DNA of 64,000 nt from Ciona savignyi (Eukaryota > Chordata > Ascidiacea > Phlebobranchia > Cionidae), in the NCBI GenBank assembly GCA_000149265.1, contig CH003265.1, forward strand, positions 298,526 to 362,525, written 5' to 3'. This document shows positions 1 through 10,044 of the stretch, one piece after another (position 1 is the stretch's first letter; each line of letters opens with the position of its first letter). Position numbers and translations under genes: made by a program. The notes beneath the pieces were generated by a model, which ran no database searches, had not been told where the DNA came from, and worked only from the letters and a program-made list of their open reading frames with translations.

Positions 1-780
1 TCATGATTGTGACAGGCATGGCATGACGCCCCGACATCTACCAAAAGGAATAATTAAATAGTAATAAAGCTTTGTCATTTGTTAGACAACATGGTCTAGA
101 TACACAGGAGCAAAATTGTGGGTGATAAATCTAGGGGAACCCCCGGAGACGTTAAAATCCAAAACGGTTATTTTTCTAAAAAAATAGCTTTTCGGAACAT
201 ACCGTTTAACCGGCTGCTCTAATTTTGATCAGATTTGGTGGAATGCTAGATCGTTAGCCACCCTGTGTAACTTAAAAGAAAGAAAACATTTACTTAGGGT
301 AAGCCTTAAAAACGAAAAGATGTTCCTGACTGATGATTGTGACAGGCATGCCACATTGCACTGACATCTCCAACAAGGATTCGTCAAATCGGATTAAAAC
401 TTTAAGAATTGATAGTTAATATGACCCACATATGTAAAAACATAAACTTATTTACCAAGCTTATAGGGAATTCCCCGAAGCCATGAAAACTAAATCGAAC
501 TGTTTCAGGAATTTAGCTTTATTTCAATACAGCACTTAAAAAAAGCTTTAATTTAAAACATTTGTGATGAAATTTTTGTAAACCTGTCACGATTGTTCAT
601 TTTACCTACACTTGGAGAAGAAGTTTGGTTTGATAACTATGGGACCCATGAGTTTATGCTTGCAGAAACAAAAACTACATACACAGCGTATCAAATACAA
701 AATGTGGTTAGGGACCCGGGAGCATGAATATATGGCATATGACATGTGTTTTACAAATAGTGATGGTTAAACACGTGGTT
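1..780. repeat. Array-edge sequence with degenerate direct repeats
   Basis: I see no gene here. A block beginning near base 3 (gattgtgacaggcatg) recurs near base 336 and stays recognisable for about 150 bases, so this is an old direct repeat with a spacing of about 333 bp. Similarity to the Tbx6 repeat units starts only at about 795, where the shared 3' UTR and polyadenylation region begins. This stretch is therefore the outer boundary of the T-box array. Confidence 0.5.
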
Positions 781-844
781 GACACTCTCTAGTTTAATAT
801 ATTTGAATTTTATTAAGAACAATACAATGTGAATCAATAAAATG

Positions 845-2274
845 TTAACAGAAAGTGAACAAAAAATCAATGTTTTCAAGGCAATGAGCATCCGGGCTTC
901 CCGATGAGAAATATCCTTCGTCAGTGGAAGATAATGAGGTTCTGTAAGATGATGTCGGCTTGGTGGCTTCATAAATATTGTGGCACAATGGTGGTGGCGG
1001 TTCAGTAATATTTGGTGACTCGTTGTGGTAATTAAACTGGTCGAACTGTTGTTCACTGCATTGTCGGTTTTCCATATAATCTCTGACGTACATCGATTCG
1101 TTTGTGACGTGCATAGATTTCGGCTTCATTGGAATAGACTGGATTGAGTTTGGAAGTTGGTTTGGAACGTAACATGGTTGGTGAAAACCATCAGTCATGC
1201 CATAAGGTGCTTCGGAACATAATTGATTGTAGGCATTCGCTTCATACGACTGGGTAAAAACTGAAGGATATAGATTGGTTGGTTGGATGGTATGGTGGTC
1301 AACATGGTTGACGTATACGTAATCAGATGGTGCATATTGTTCCGATGGTTGGTACCACGAGGTTGGTTGTGCTTGGTGGTCGTACACTGCTGGTGCGTAA
1401 TCAAGTTTCACTCGTTTTGTGGAATTCGGTGAAGTGGTGTTTGGAGAGCATCTTCGTTTGTGGGTGGTTGATACAGGTCGAGTAAATGACGTAAGTGTCG
1501 ATTTCGCTTTCATAGTCTTCGCTCCGTCTTCTCGGAAGCCTCGGGCGTAAGGGTTGTTGGATATCTTTAACTTGGCGATCTGTGAATTTAATGTAAATTA
1601 AAATAAATGATTAATCCATTCTAATAAGTAATTTTTGCTTAAAATTAAATTTAAACTTACCTTTCCGTTCTGGTATGCTGTGACCGTTGTAAAGGAAGTT
1701 TGTGGGAAAGCGAAAGTTGACATCGGTTGAAGATGTAAAGTATTGACGTCATCAGTTCGAACAATGTGGACACGAGGTTGATATCGATGCATGGAATGTA
1801 CGAGGAACTTTCCGTCTCCACAATTCCCACAGGAGTTGGTTAATTTAACTTTGTGGAAAGAAACGATATCTTTCATCCATTGTTTTCCGGTACAAGGTGA
1901 GTTCGGGTGCAAATAAAATCTTTGTGGGATATGTGATTCTCCACGACCAGCTATCACCCACTCCCCGTGTTGAAACTTGTATCTGTTTTCATCCACACTA
2001 GAAATGTCCATCAATACGCAATACTGAGCGTTTGGGTCCATCCCGGACATTTTAACTCGGTAACCAGGGAACATTCGCCTAAAAGAAATAAATGATTAGA
2101 TTAACTTTTGAAAGAATCCACCACATGGANNNNNNNNNNNNNNNNNNNNNNNNNNNNNNNNNNNNNNNNNNNNNNNNNNNNNNNNNNNNNNNNNNNNNNN
2201 NNNNNNNNNNNNNNNNNNNNNNNNNNNNNACTCCATGTGGTGGAAATTCGATGGTTTGAATTTTCAATTTTCAT
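845..2274 (-). CDS. Tbx6-r: Tbx6-like T-box transcription factor, array copy 1 (interrupted by assembly gap)
   Basis: Sequence-specific DNA-binding factor of the Tbx6 subfamily, acting in the nucleus. Exons: 2229-2274 (start of exon 1, running into the gap), 1661-2078 (core of the T-box, from [10 protein letters not shown] to AYQNGK) and 845-1579 (end of the T-box plus C-terminal region, 244 codons). The T-box core has the family signatures [20 protein letters not shown] and TVTAYQNG, then NNPYARGF in exon 3. A KRVKLD nuclear-localisation motif and a TDEGYFSSGSP tail motif follow. Exon 1 starts MKIENSNHRISTTW instead of the MNIAN start of the other copies, and its remainder and donor site fall in the 100-N gap. 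Exons 2 and 3 are open and almost identical to copy 5. Whether this copy is functional cannot be decided without the gap sequence. Confidence 0.8.
2130..2229. other. Assembly gap of 100 N
   Basis: Exactly 100 N, the usual placeholder for a gap of unknown size. It removes most of exon 1 and intron 1 of T-box copy 1. The two flanks are inverted copies of one another: tccaccacatgga on the left and tccatgtggtgga on the right. Both also differ from the corresponding sequence in the other copies. Confidence 0.98.
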
Positions 2275-2361
2275 CCTCTTCTTTCAATGTTCTGGAATCT
2301 TCGTTGCTTGTGAGGTGTCAGAGAAATTCTCGAATAATGAACTTCGAATGCGTGGCTGGGA

Positions 2362-2503
2362 TTTTATAAGCAGTCCAACTTCTACTTTTCTGTTTGATCT
2401 TGTAATGAGGTAATTAGACAGAAGTACAGTTTCCTGATAGCAAGAGAAGTCACCGCAGGAGGTTTTTACCAAGTTCGGATATCTTAGTGACACACGCTGT
2501 GTC
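2362..2503 (-). promoter_or_regulatory. Core promoter of T-box copy 1
   Basis: On the minus strand the block reads, 5' to 3': a perfect dyad GACACACGCTGTGTC (2489-2503), a Zic-like site CCTCCTGCGGTG (2451-2462) and a TATA box TATAAAA (2362-2368). The start codon lies about 90 bp further on. The order and spacing are shared by all array copies. The Zic-like match (about 10 of 12 positions to the Zic consensus) is my comparison. In Ciona the maternal Zic factor Macho-1 is known to activate Tbx6 genes. Confidence 0.6.
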
Positions 2504-4455
2504 CAAACTGTTGCGTCTTCGATTCTTATCAATTGTTATTAAACTTAATCGACAGTCGGTGCAGACAAAACGCGTGTCTACAAAACTTTGATAATTTTGA
2601 TTCGTTCTATGAATAAATAAAGGCGACAAAAACTTACTTAACTTTACCTTATTTATAACGAAATAAAATTAATAGATTTTTTAATAACAAAACACGAGCA
2701 AATAAGACAAAAGAATTATATTGCGATAAATATTATCCGACAGGTAAAATTTAGACCTTGCTTTTGTGAATAAAGTTAAACCAACATGCGATATTTTGTA
2801 AATGCCGAACTTAATTTTCCAAATAAATTAAATTAAAGAATAAATTTGGAAGTCACACTACTGGGCTTAACAGAGTTCCTGGAATGACGTGTCAGCTGTA
2901 CGGATACGCTATTGTACCACGTGACAGACGTGTGACGTCAAAATCTGTTTAATCGCGACATAAATCGACGTGAGGTGGGTTCAAGATCGGAAACTCGCAC
3001 GAAACAATAAGATCAAATATATGACAGCTTTATAGTATACTGACTACTTTTTTATGGCAATTTAGATGCCAAAGTATATGTAAATTGTATAGTAATACAA
3101 AACAAGCATTTTACGAAAAATAAAAAGATAGACAGCGTATCGACTGCACGGATTGTCGATTAGGTTCAATAACAAATGATAAGAATCGAAGACGCAACAG
3201 TTTTGATGACGCAACATGTGTCACTATCCAAACGAGTGTCTATTGAACTTGGCATTTCCTGATTATTCTCATGAATGATTAAAGTCGCACAACGTTTGCC
3301 TTTAACTACAGTTATAACGTGTAACATTGACCCATTTAACTACCTAAATCAACTTTTTACATGTATAATAAGATTTATATCGTAGAATATTTTTTATTCA
3401 ATTTGTTATGCGTGTTCTTTTATTTGAAATCGTTGTTTTTGATATTTTAAATTAAGTTTCACAGTTTGCTTAAAAACATATTATAGGGTCATTTTAATAC
3501 TTTCTTTATTAATAAAAGTTTATTAGTGTTAACACTCGCCATTTTGTGAAAAAGGAACTAAGATTTTTAATCAAATAATATTAAATAGCATTTTCGCTAT
3601 TAAATAACTCACTGGAGTTATTAATGCAGTTTTCACTAAATTACTTAAAGGCATTACGAATTAACATCAAGTTAAAATGTTTCAACACACTATACAAGAT
3701 TCAATAAACCTTAGGTATTCAGCAGGGTAGTGCGACATAAACCAACGTATGCTTGTTCAACGATACGAACTGGCACAAATGAATGAATGAGATCACTTTA
3801 TAACAAATCATCACAGTTTTAAATAAACAAACTTTTTATTAAATGTTTGTAAATGTTATTGGGCAAATTCTAAAGTTTGCATCTCTCACTATCGGTGAAT
3901 ACTAAAAAGAGGAAAAGCGGGAAGGAGGAAAACTGCACAATAAAATAAAGAATAGGGCCTAAGAGTTAGTTTTAAGCATGAGTGTTGGAGTTAAGTTAGT
4001 TCTGGGAATAAGATTAATGTATTGGGCAGGGTAAGAGTAATTATATTCCATAGTTTAAGTAAGCAGTTTCCCTCCTTCCCGCTTTTCCTCCTTTTTAGTG
4101 TAGGCCCTTACTATCCATTTTGATCCTAAGTATGTATGGTTGTATATAATTACTTTTGAATACACAGCTATCTGATTAAAAATTACAAACCATATATAAA
4201 TATAACCAAATATTTTATAATAACTTTATATTACTTTCATTAGAAATAACAATTAATTTGACTAGTAGCTAAAATCTGACCTTTGTAGTAGCTAAAATCT
4301 GACCTTTGAAAACTAATTGTATGTTGTTAAAGCGATTGATATTGAAACTTGTGTTTAATTAAATTATCATTGACTATACAGTAAATTTATCAAAACAGCA
4401 TAATTTAATATATTTGAATTTTATTATGAACAATACAGTGTAAATCAATATAACG
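2504..4455. repeat. Intergenic spacer of tandem unit, copies 1-2
   Basis: No gene seen. In order it holds a distal E-box/CRE cluster (2886-2940: CAGCTG, CACGTG and the palindromic CRE TGACGTCA), an inverted partial copy of the gene promoter (about 3137-3241), the fold-back element at 3901-4099, and the 3' UTR of copy 2. Unlike other spacers it lacks a stretch of about 300 bp carrying a third promoter-like block. At that point a 20-bp segment (tagctaaaatctgacctttg) is tandemly duplicated (4265-4308). Confidence 0.7.
3901..4099. mobile_element. Fold-back (MITE-like) element, spacer 1-2
   Basis: Arms of about 36 bp at 3901-3935 and 4063-4099 are near-perfect inverted repeats (actaaaaagaggaaaagcgg against its complement near 4099) around a core of about 125 bp. 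No coding capacity. The element recurs at the same place in every spacer, so it moved by tandem duplication of the unit and not by independent insertion. A MITE origin is inference, since I cannot define a target-site duplication. Confidence 0.6.
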
Positions 4456-5909
4456 TTAACAGAAAGTGAACAAAGAATCAATGTTTTCAAGGCAAGGAGA
4501 ATCCGGGCTTCCCGATGAGAAATATCCTTCGTCAGTGGAAGATAATGAGGTTCTGTAAGATGATGTCGGCTTGGTAGCTTCATAAATATTGAGGCACAAT
4601 GGTGGTGGCGGTTCAGTAATATTTGGTGACTCGTTGTGGTAATTAAACTGGTCGAACTGTTGTTCACTGCATTGTCGGTTTTCTACATAATCTCCGACGT
4701 ATATTGATTCGTTTGTGACGTTCATAGATTTCGGCTTCATTGGAATAGACTGGATTGAGTTTGGAAGTTGGTTTGGAACGTAGCATGGTTGGTGGAAACC
4801 AGTCATGTCATAAGGTGCTTCGGAACATAATTGATTGTAGGCATTCGCGTCATACGACTGGGAAAAAACTGAAGGATACAGATTGGTTGGTTGGATGGTT
4901 TGGTGGTCAACATGGTTGACGTATACGAAACCAGATGGTGCATATTGTTCCGATAGTTGGTACCACGAGGTTGGTTGTGCTTGGTGGTCGTATACTGCTG
5001 GTGCGTAATCAAGTTTCACTCGTTTGGTTGAATTCAGTGAAGTGGTGTTTGGAGAGCATCTTCGCTTGTGGGTGGTTGATACAGGTCGAGTAAATGACGT
5101 AAGTGTCGATTTCGCTTTCATAGTCTTCGTTCCGTCTTCTCGAAAGCCTCGGGCGTAAGGGTTGTTGGATATCTTTAACCTGGCGATCTGTGGATTTAAT
5201 GTAAATATGAATAAATGATTAATCCATATTAATAGGTAATTTTTGATTAAAATAAAATGTAAATTTACCTCTCCGTTCTGGTATGCGGTGACCGTTGTAA
5301 AGAAAGTTTGTGGGAAAGCGAAAGTTGACATCGGCTGAAGATGTAACGTATTGACGTCATCCGTTTGAACAATGTGGACACGAGGTTGATATCGATGCAT
5401 GGAATGTACGAGGAACTTTCCGTCTCCACAATTCCCACAAGAGTTGGTTAATTTAACTTTGTGGAAAGAAACGATATCTTTCATCCATTGTTGTCCGGTA
5501 CAAGGTGAGTTCGGGTGCAAATAAAATCTTTGTGGGATATGTGGTTCTCCACGACCAGCTATCACCCACTCCCCGTGTTGAAACTTGTATCTGTTTTCAT
5601 CCACACTCAAAATGTCCATCAATACGCAATACTGAGCGTTCGGGTCCATCCCAATCATTTTAACTCGGTAACCAGGGAACATTCGCCTAAAAGAAATAAA
5701 TGATCAGGTTAACATTTTGTAAATTGATTGTCAACATTATAAATTTTTGCTATATATTAACTTAGATATTGTTCTTACCTTCCGGTTTTAGTAATAATCA
5801 TTTCAGTCTGAGCAGCTGAGAAACTGTCCCATAACTGAACATCGTGAAGATGAACTTGCGGTCGGTATCGTGGGCTCATCTCTTGACGGTTTAAATTTGC
5901 AATATTCAT
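4456..5909 (-). CDS. Tbx6-r: Tbx6-like T-box transcription factor, array copy 2
   Basis: Intact gene of 426 aa. Exons: 5779-5909 (MNIANLNRQEMSPRYR to TKTG, 43 codons plus 2 nt), 5269-5686 (139 codons) and 4456-5187 (243 codons plus stop). Introns have GT/AG ends and are 92 and 81 bp long. The T-box spans about residues 18-205. KRVKLD, a Myc-type nuclear localisation signal, lies near 238-243, and TDEGYFSSGSP near 401-411. The family binds T-box half-sites and activates transcription. In Ciona, Tbx6 relatives drive muscle differentiation. Intron 2 is a multiple of three and free of stops, so its retention would insert 27 residues between NGE and IARLK at the end of the T-box. The start was chosen as the first in-frame ATG after the TATA box. 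Confidence 0.92.
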
Positions 5910-6003
5910 CCTCTTCTTTCAATGTTCTAGAATCTTCGAAAGTTGCTTGTGAGGTGTACTCAGAGAAATTCTCGAATAATTAACTTCGAACGCGTGGCTG
6001 GGA

Positions 6004-6145
6004 TTTTATAAGCAGTCGAACTTGGGTTTTTCTGTTTGATCTTGTAATGAGGTAATTAGACAGAAGTACAGTTTCCTGATAGCAAGAGAAGTCACCGCAG
6101 GAGGTTTTTACCAAGTTCGGATATCTTAGTGACACACGCTGTGTC
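6004..6145 (-). promoter_or_regulatory. Core promoter of T-box copy 2
   Basis: Same layout as at copy 1: dyad at 6131-6145, Zic-like CCTCCTGCGGTG at 6093-6104, TATA box at 6004-6010, start codon 95 bp downstream at 5909. Confidence 0.6.
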
Positions 6146-8364
6146 CAAACTGTTGCGTCTTCGATTCGTATCAATTGTTATTGAACCTAATCGAAATCGG
6201 TGCAGACGAAACGCGTGCCTACAAAACTTTGATAATTTTGATTCGTTCTATGAATGAATAAAGGCGACAAAAACTTACTAAAATAAAATTAATAGATTTT
6301 TTAATAACAAAACACGAGCAAACATGACAAAATAATTATATTGCGATAAATATTATCCGACAGGTAAAATTTAGACCTTGCTTTTGTGAAGAAAGGTAAA
6401 CCAACATGCGATATATTGTAAATGCCGAACTTAATTTTTCAAATAAATTAAAGAATAAATTTGGAAGACACGCTACAGGGCTTAACAGAGTTCCTGGAAT
6501 GACGTGTCAGCTGTACGGATACGCTATTGTACCACGTGACAGACGGGTGACGTCAAAATCTGTTTTATCGCGACATAAATCGACGTGAGGTGGTTCAAGA
6601 TCGGAAACTCGTACGAAACAATAAGATCAAATATATGACAGCTTTACAGTATACTGACTATTAATTTTTGATGGCAATTTAGATGCCAAAGTATATGTAA
6701 ATTGTATAGTAATATAAAACAAACATTTTACGAAAAATAAAAAGATAGACAGCGTATCGACTGCACGGATTGTCGATGAAGTTCAATAACAAATGATAAG
6801 AATCGAAGACGCAACAGTTTTGATGACACAGCGTGTGTCACTAAGATATCCAAACGCGTGTCTATTGAACTTAGCATTTCCTGATTATTCTCATGAATGA
6901 TTAAAGTCGCACAACGTTTGCCTTTTATTTATAGTTAAAACGTGTAACATTGACATATTTAAATACCTAAATAAACCTTTTTACTTGTATAATACGACTT
7001 TTATCGTAGTATGTTTTTTATTCAGTTTGATATGCGTGTTCTTTTATTTGAAATCGTTGTTTTTGTTATTTTAAATTGAGTTTCATAGTTTGCTTAAAAT
7101 ATATATTATAGGGGTATAATTAATACATTGTTTGCAATAAAAGTTTATCAGTGTTTACACTCGCCGTAAGAAATGAACTAAGATTTTTAATCAAATAATA
7201 TTAATTAACATTTTTGCTATTAAATAACTCACTGGATTTATTAATGCAGTATTCACTAAATTACTTAAAGGCATTACGAATTAACACAAAGTTAAAGGTT
7301 TCAACACACTACAAGATTCAATAAACCTTAGGCATTCAGCAGGGTAGTGCGCCATAAACCAACGTATGCTTGTTCAACGATACGAACTGGCACAAATGAA
7401 TGAATGAGATCACATGTGTTAAAGCTTTATAACAAATCATCACAGTTTTAAATAAACAAACTTATTAATAAATGTTTGTAAATGTTATTGGGCAAATTCT
7501 AATGTTTGCATCTCTCACTATCGGTGAATTGTAAAAGGAGGGAAAGCGGGAAGGAGAAAAACTGCACAATAAAATGAAGAATAGGGCCGTAGAGTTAGTT
7601 TTCAACATAAAGGTTGGAGTTAAGTTAGTTCTGGGATTAAGAATAATGTTTGGTGTCGGGTTAGGGTAATTAGTTTCCATAGTTTAAGTAAGCAGTTTCC
7701 CCCCTTTCCTCCTTCCCGCCTTCCCTCCTGTTAGTGTTGGCCCTCACTAACGATTTTGATCATAAGTGTGTATGGTTGTATCTAATTACTTTTGGATACA
7801 CAGCTATCTGATTAAATATTACAAACCATATTTAAATATGAACCAAACATTTTATGATAACTTAATATTATTTTCATTCAATATAACAATTAAAATGACT
7901 AGTAGATTAAATCTGACCTTTGTAGGCACGTGTATCGTCTGAGACGACTCGATTCATTTCAATAACAATTGATAATAATGGAAGACACAACAGTTTGAAC
8001 GCAGTGTGTGTAAATGAGATGTCAGAGCTGAATCAATCAGTTTTCTATTTTATTTCAAGATTTTAATTTGAAATTGACTAGTTATATATTAAGAGTTAAA
8101 TCATATCTGGTTGCAGAAGCAGTTATTGTGAATTTATATTGTATTTCTTCATCCCAAATATGAACTTTAAACAGTTAATAGCCATTATGACATTTCAAGT
8201 ATTTCAAAAAATATAGGAAAACTAATTTTATGTTGTTAAAGCGATTGATATTGAAACTTGTGTTTTATTAAGTTATCATTGGTTAAACAGTAAATTTAAC
8301 AAAACAGCATAATTTAATATATTTGAATTTTATTATGAACAATACAGTGTAAATCAATATAACG
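6146..8364. repeat. Intergenic spacer of tandem unit, copies 2-3
   Basis: No gene seen. It contains the E-box/CRE cluster (6501-6555), an inverted promoter-like block (about 6746-6865, still carrying the GACACAGCGTGTGTC dyad), a fold-back element (7531-7735) and a second promoter-like block (about 7920-8030). The spacer is nearly identical to the copy 5-6 spacer at a constant offset of 11,690 bp. Confidence 0.7.
7531..7735. mobile_element. Fold-back (MITE-like) element, spacer 2-3
   Basis: Same element as at 3901-4099. Purine-rich left arm and pyrimidine-rich complementary right arm surround a core that contains a ggttagggtaatta stretch. No coding function. Confidence 0.55.
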
Positions 8365-9814
8365 TTAACAGAAAGTGAACAAAGAATCAATATGTTCAAG
8401 GCAATGAGCATCCGTGGCTTCCCGATGAGAAATATCCTTCGTCTAGTGGAAGATAATGAGGTTCTGTAAGATGATGTCGGCTTGGTAGCTTCATAAATAT
8501 TAAGGTACAATGGTGGTTGCGGTTCAGTAATAATTGGTGACTCGTTGTGGTAATTAAACTGGTCGAACTGTTGTTCACTGCATTGTCGGTTTTCTACATA
8601 ATCTTCGACGTATATTGATTCGTTTGTGACGTTCATAGATTTCGGCTTCATTGGAATAGACTGGATTGAGTTTGGAAGTTGGTTTGGAACGTAACATGGT
8701 TGGTGGAAAGCAGTCATGTCATAAGGTGCTTCGGAACATAATTGATTGTAGGCATTCGCGTCATACGACTGGATAAAAACCGAAGGATACAGATTGGTTG
8801 GTTGGATGGTTTGGTGGTCAACATGGTTGCCGTATACGTAACCAGATGGTGCATATTGTTCGGATGGTTGGTACCACGAGGTTGGTTGTGCTTGGTGGTC
8901 GTACACTGCTGGTGCGTAATCAAGTTTCAATCGTTTGGTTGAATTCGGGGAAGTGGTGTTTGGAGAGCATCTTCGCTTGTGGGTGATTGGTACAGGTCGA
9001 GTTAGAATGACGCAAGTGTCGATTTCGCTTTCATAGTCTTCGCTCCGTCTTCTCGGAAGCCTCGGGGCGTAATGGGTTGTTGGATAACTTAGTGATCTGT
9101 GGATTTAATGTAAAGAAGATTAAATGATTAATCCATGTTAATAAGTAATTTTGCATAAAATAAAATTTAGATTTACCTTTCCGTTCTGGTATGCTGTGAC
9201 CGTTGTAAAGAAAGTTTGTGGGAAAGCGAAAGTTGACATCGGTTGAAGATGTAAAGTATTGACGTCATCAGTTCGAACAATGTGGACACGAGGTTGATAT
9301 CGATGCATGGAATGTACGAGGAACTTTCCGTCTCCACAATTTCCACAAAAGTTGGTTAATTTAACTTTGTGGAAAGAAACGATATCTTTCATCCATTGTT
9401 GTCCGGTACAAGGTGAGTTCGGATGCAAATAAAATCTTTGTGGGATATGTGGTTCTCAACGACCAGCTATCACCCACTCCCCGTGTTGAAACTTGTATCT
9501 GTTTTCATCCACACTCGAAATGTCCATCAATACGCAATACTGAGCGTTCGGCTCCATCCCGGACATTTTAACTCGGTAACCAGGGAACATTCGCCTAAAA
9601 GAAATAAATGATCAGGTTAACATTTTGTAAATTGATTTATATCATTGTAAATTTTTGCTATATATTAACTTAGATATTGTTCTTACCTTCCGGTTTTAGT
9701 AATAATCATTTCAGTCTGAGCAGCTGAGAAACTGCCCCATAACCGAACATCGTGAAGATGAACTTGCGGTCCGTATCGTGAGCTGATGGATTGATTTGAA
9801 TTTGCAATATTCAT
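8365..9814 (-). pseudogene. Tbx6-r: Tbx6-like T-box pseudogene, array copy 3
   Basis: Exon positions are preserved (9687-9814, 9177-9594, about 8365-9096) but the reading frame is broken several times. In exon 2 the GGA of the conserved RGEPH segment is TGA (9456-9458), truncating the protein inside the T-box. Exon 3 has small insertions near 9001-9008 and 9065-9075, loss of about 6 bp near its acceptor, and single-base insertions near 8414 and 8445 that shift the TDEGYF tail. In exon 1 the LWD of the T-box start is LWG. Its closest relative is intact copy 6 (constant offset of about 11,690 bp), so decay followed that duplication. Sequencing error is possible for one lesion but unlikely for all. 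Confidence 0.85.
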
Positions 9815-9901
9815 CCTCTTCTTTCAATGTTGTAGAATCTTCGTTGCTTGTGAGGTGTCAGAGAAATTCTTGAATAATGAACTTCGAACACGTGGCTTGG
9901 A

Positions 9902-10044
9902 TTTTATAAGCAGTCGAACTTGGGTTTTTCTGTTTGATCTTGTAATGAGGTAATTAGACAGAAGTACAGTTTCCTGATAGCAAGAGAAGTCACCGCAGGA
10001 GATTTTTTACCAAGTTCGGATATCTTAGTGACACACGCTGTGTC
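9902..10044 (-). promoter_or_regulatory. Promoter remnant of T-box copy 3
   Basis: TATA box (9902-9908) and dyad (10030-10044) are intact. The Zic-like site (9991-10002) differs by one base at its 5' end (TCTCCTGCGGTG). The promoter is therefore better preserved than the gene it serves. Confidence 0.5.

Noticed and set aside
4803..5012. 69-codon minus-strand ORF (MITHQQ start) repeated in every unit
   Set aside because: It is a shifted frame inside exon 3 of the T-box genes, on the same strand, and follows their codon pattern.
5515..5703. 62-codon plus-strand ORF (MQIKSLWDM start) opposite exon 2 in many copies
   Set aside because: Antisense shadow of the conserved T-box exon, with no start context or splice signals of its own.
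7465..7680. 71-codon ORF METNYPNPTPN in spacers
   Set aside because: It lies across the fold-back element, and its conservation follows the unit duplication.
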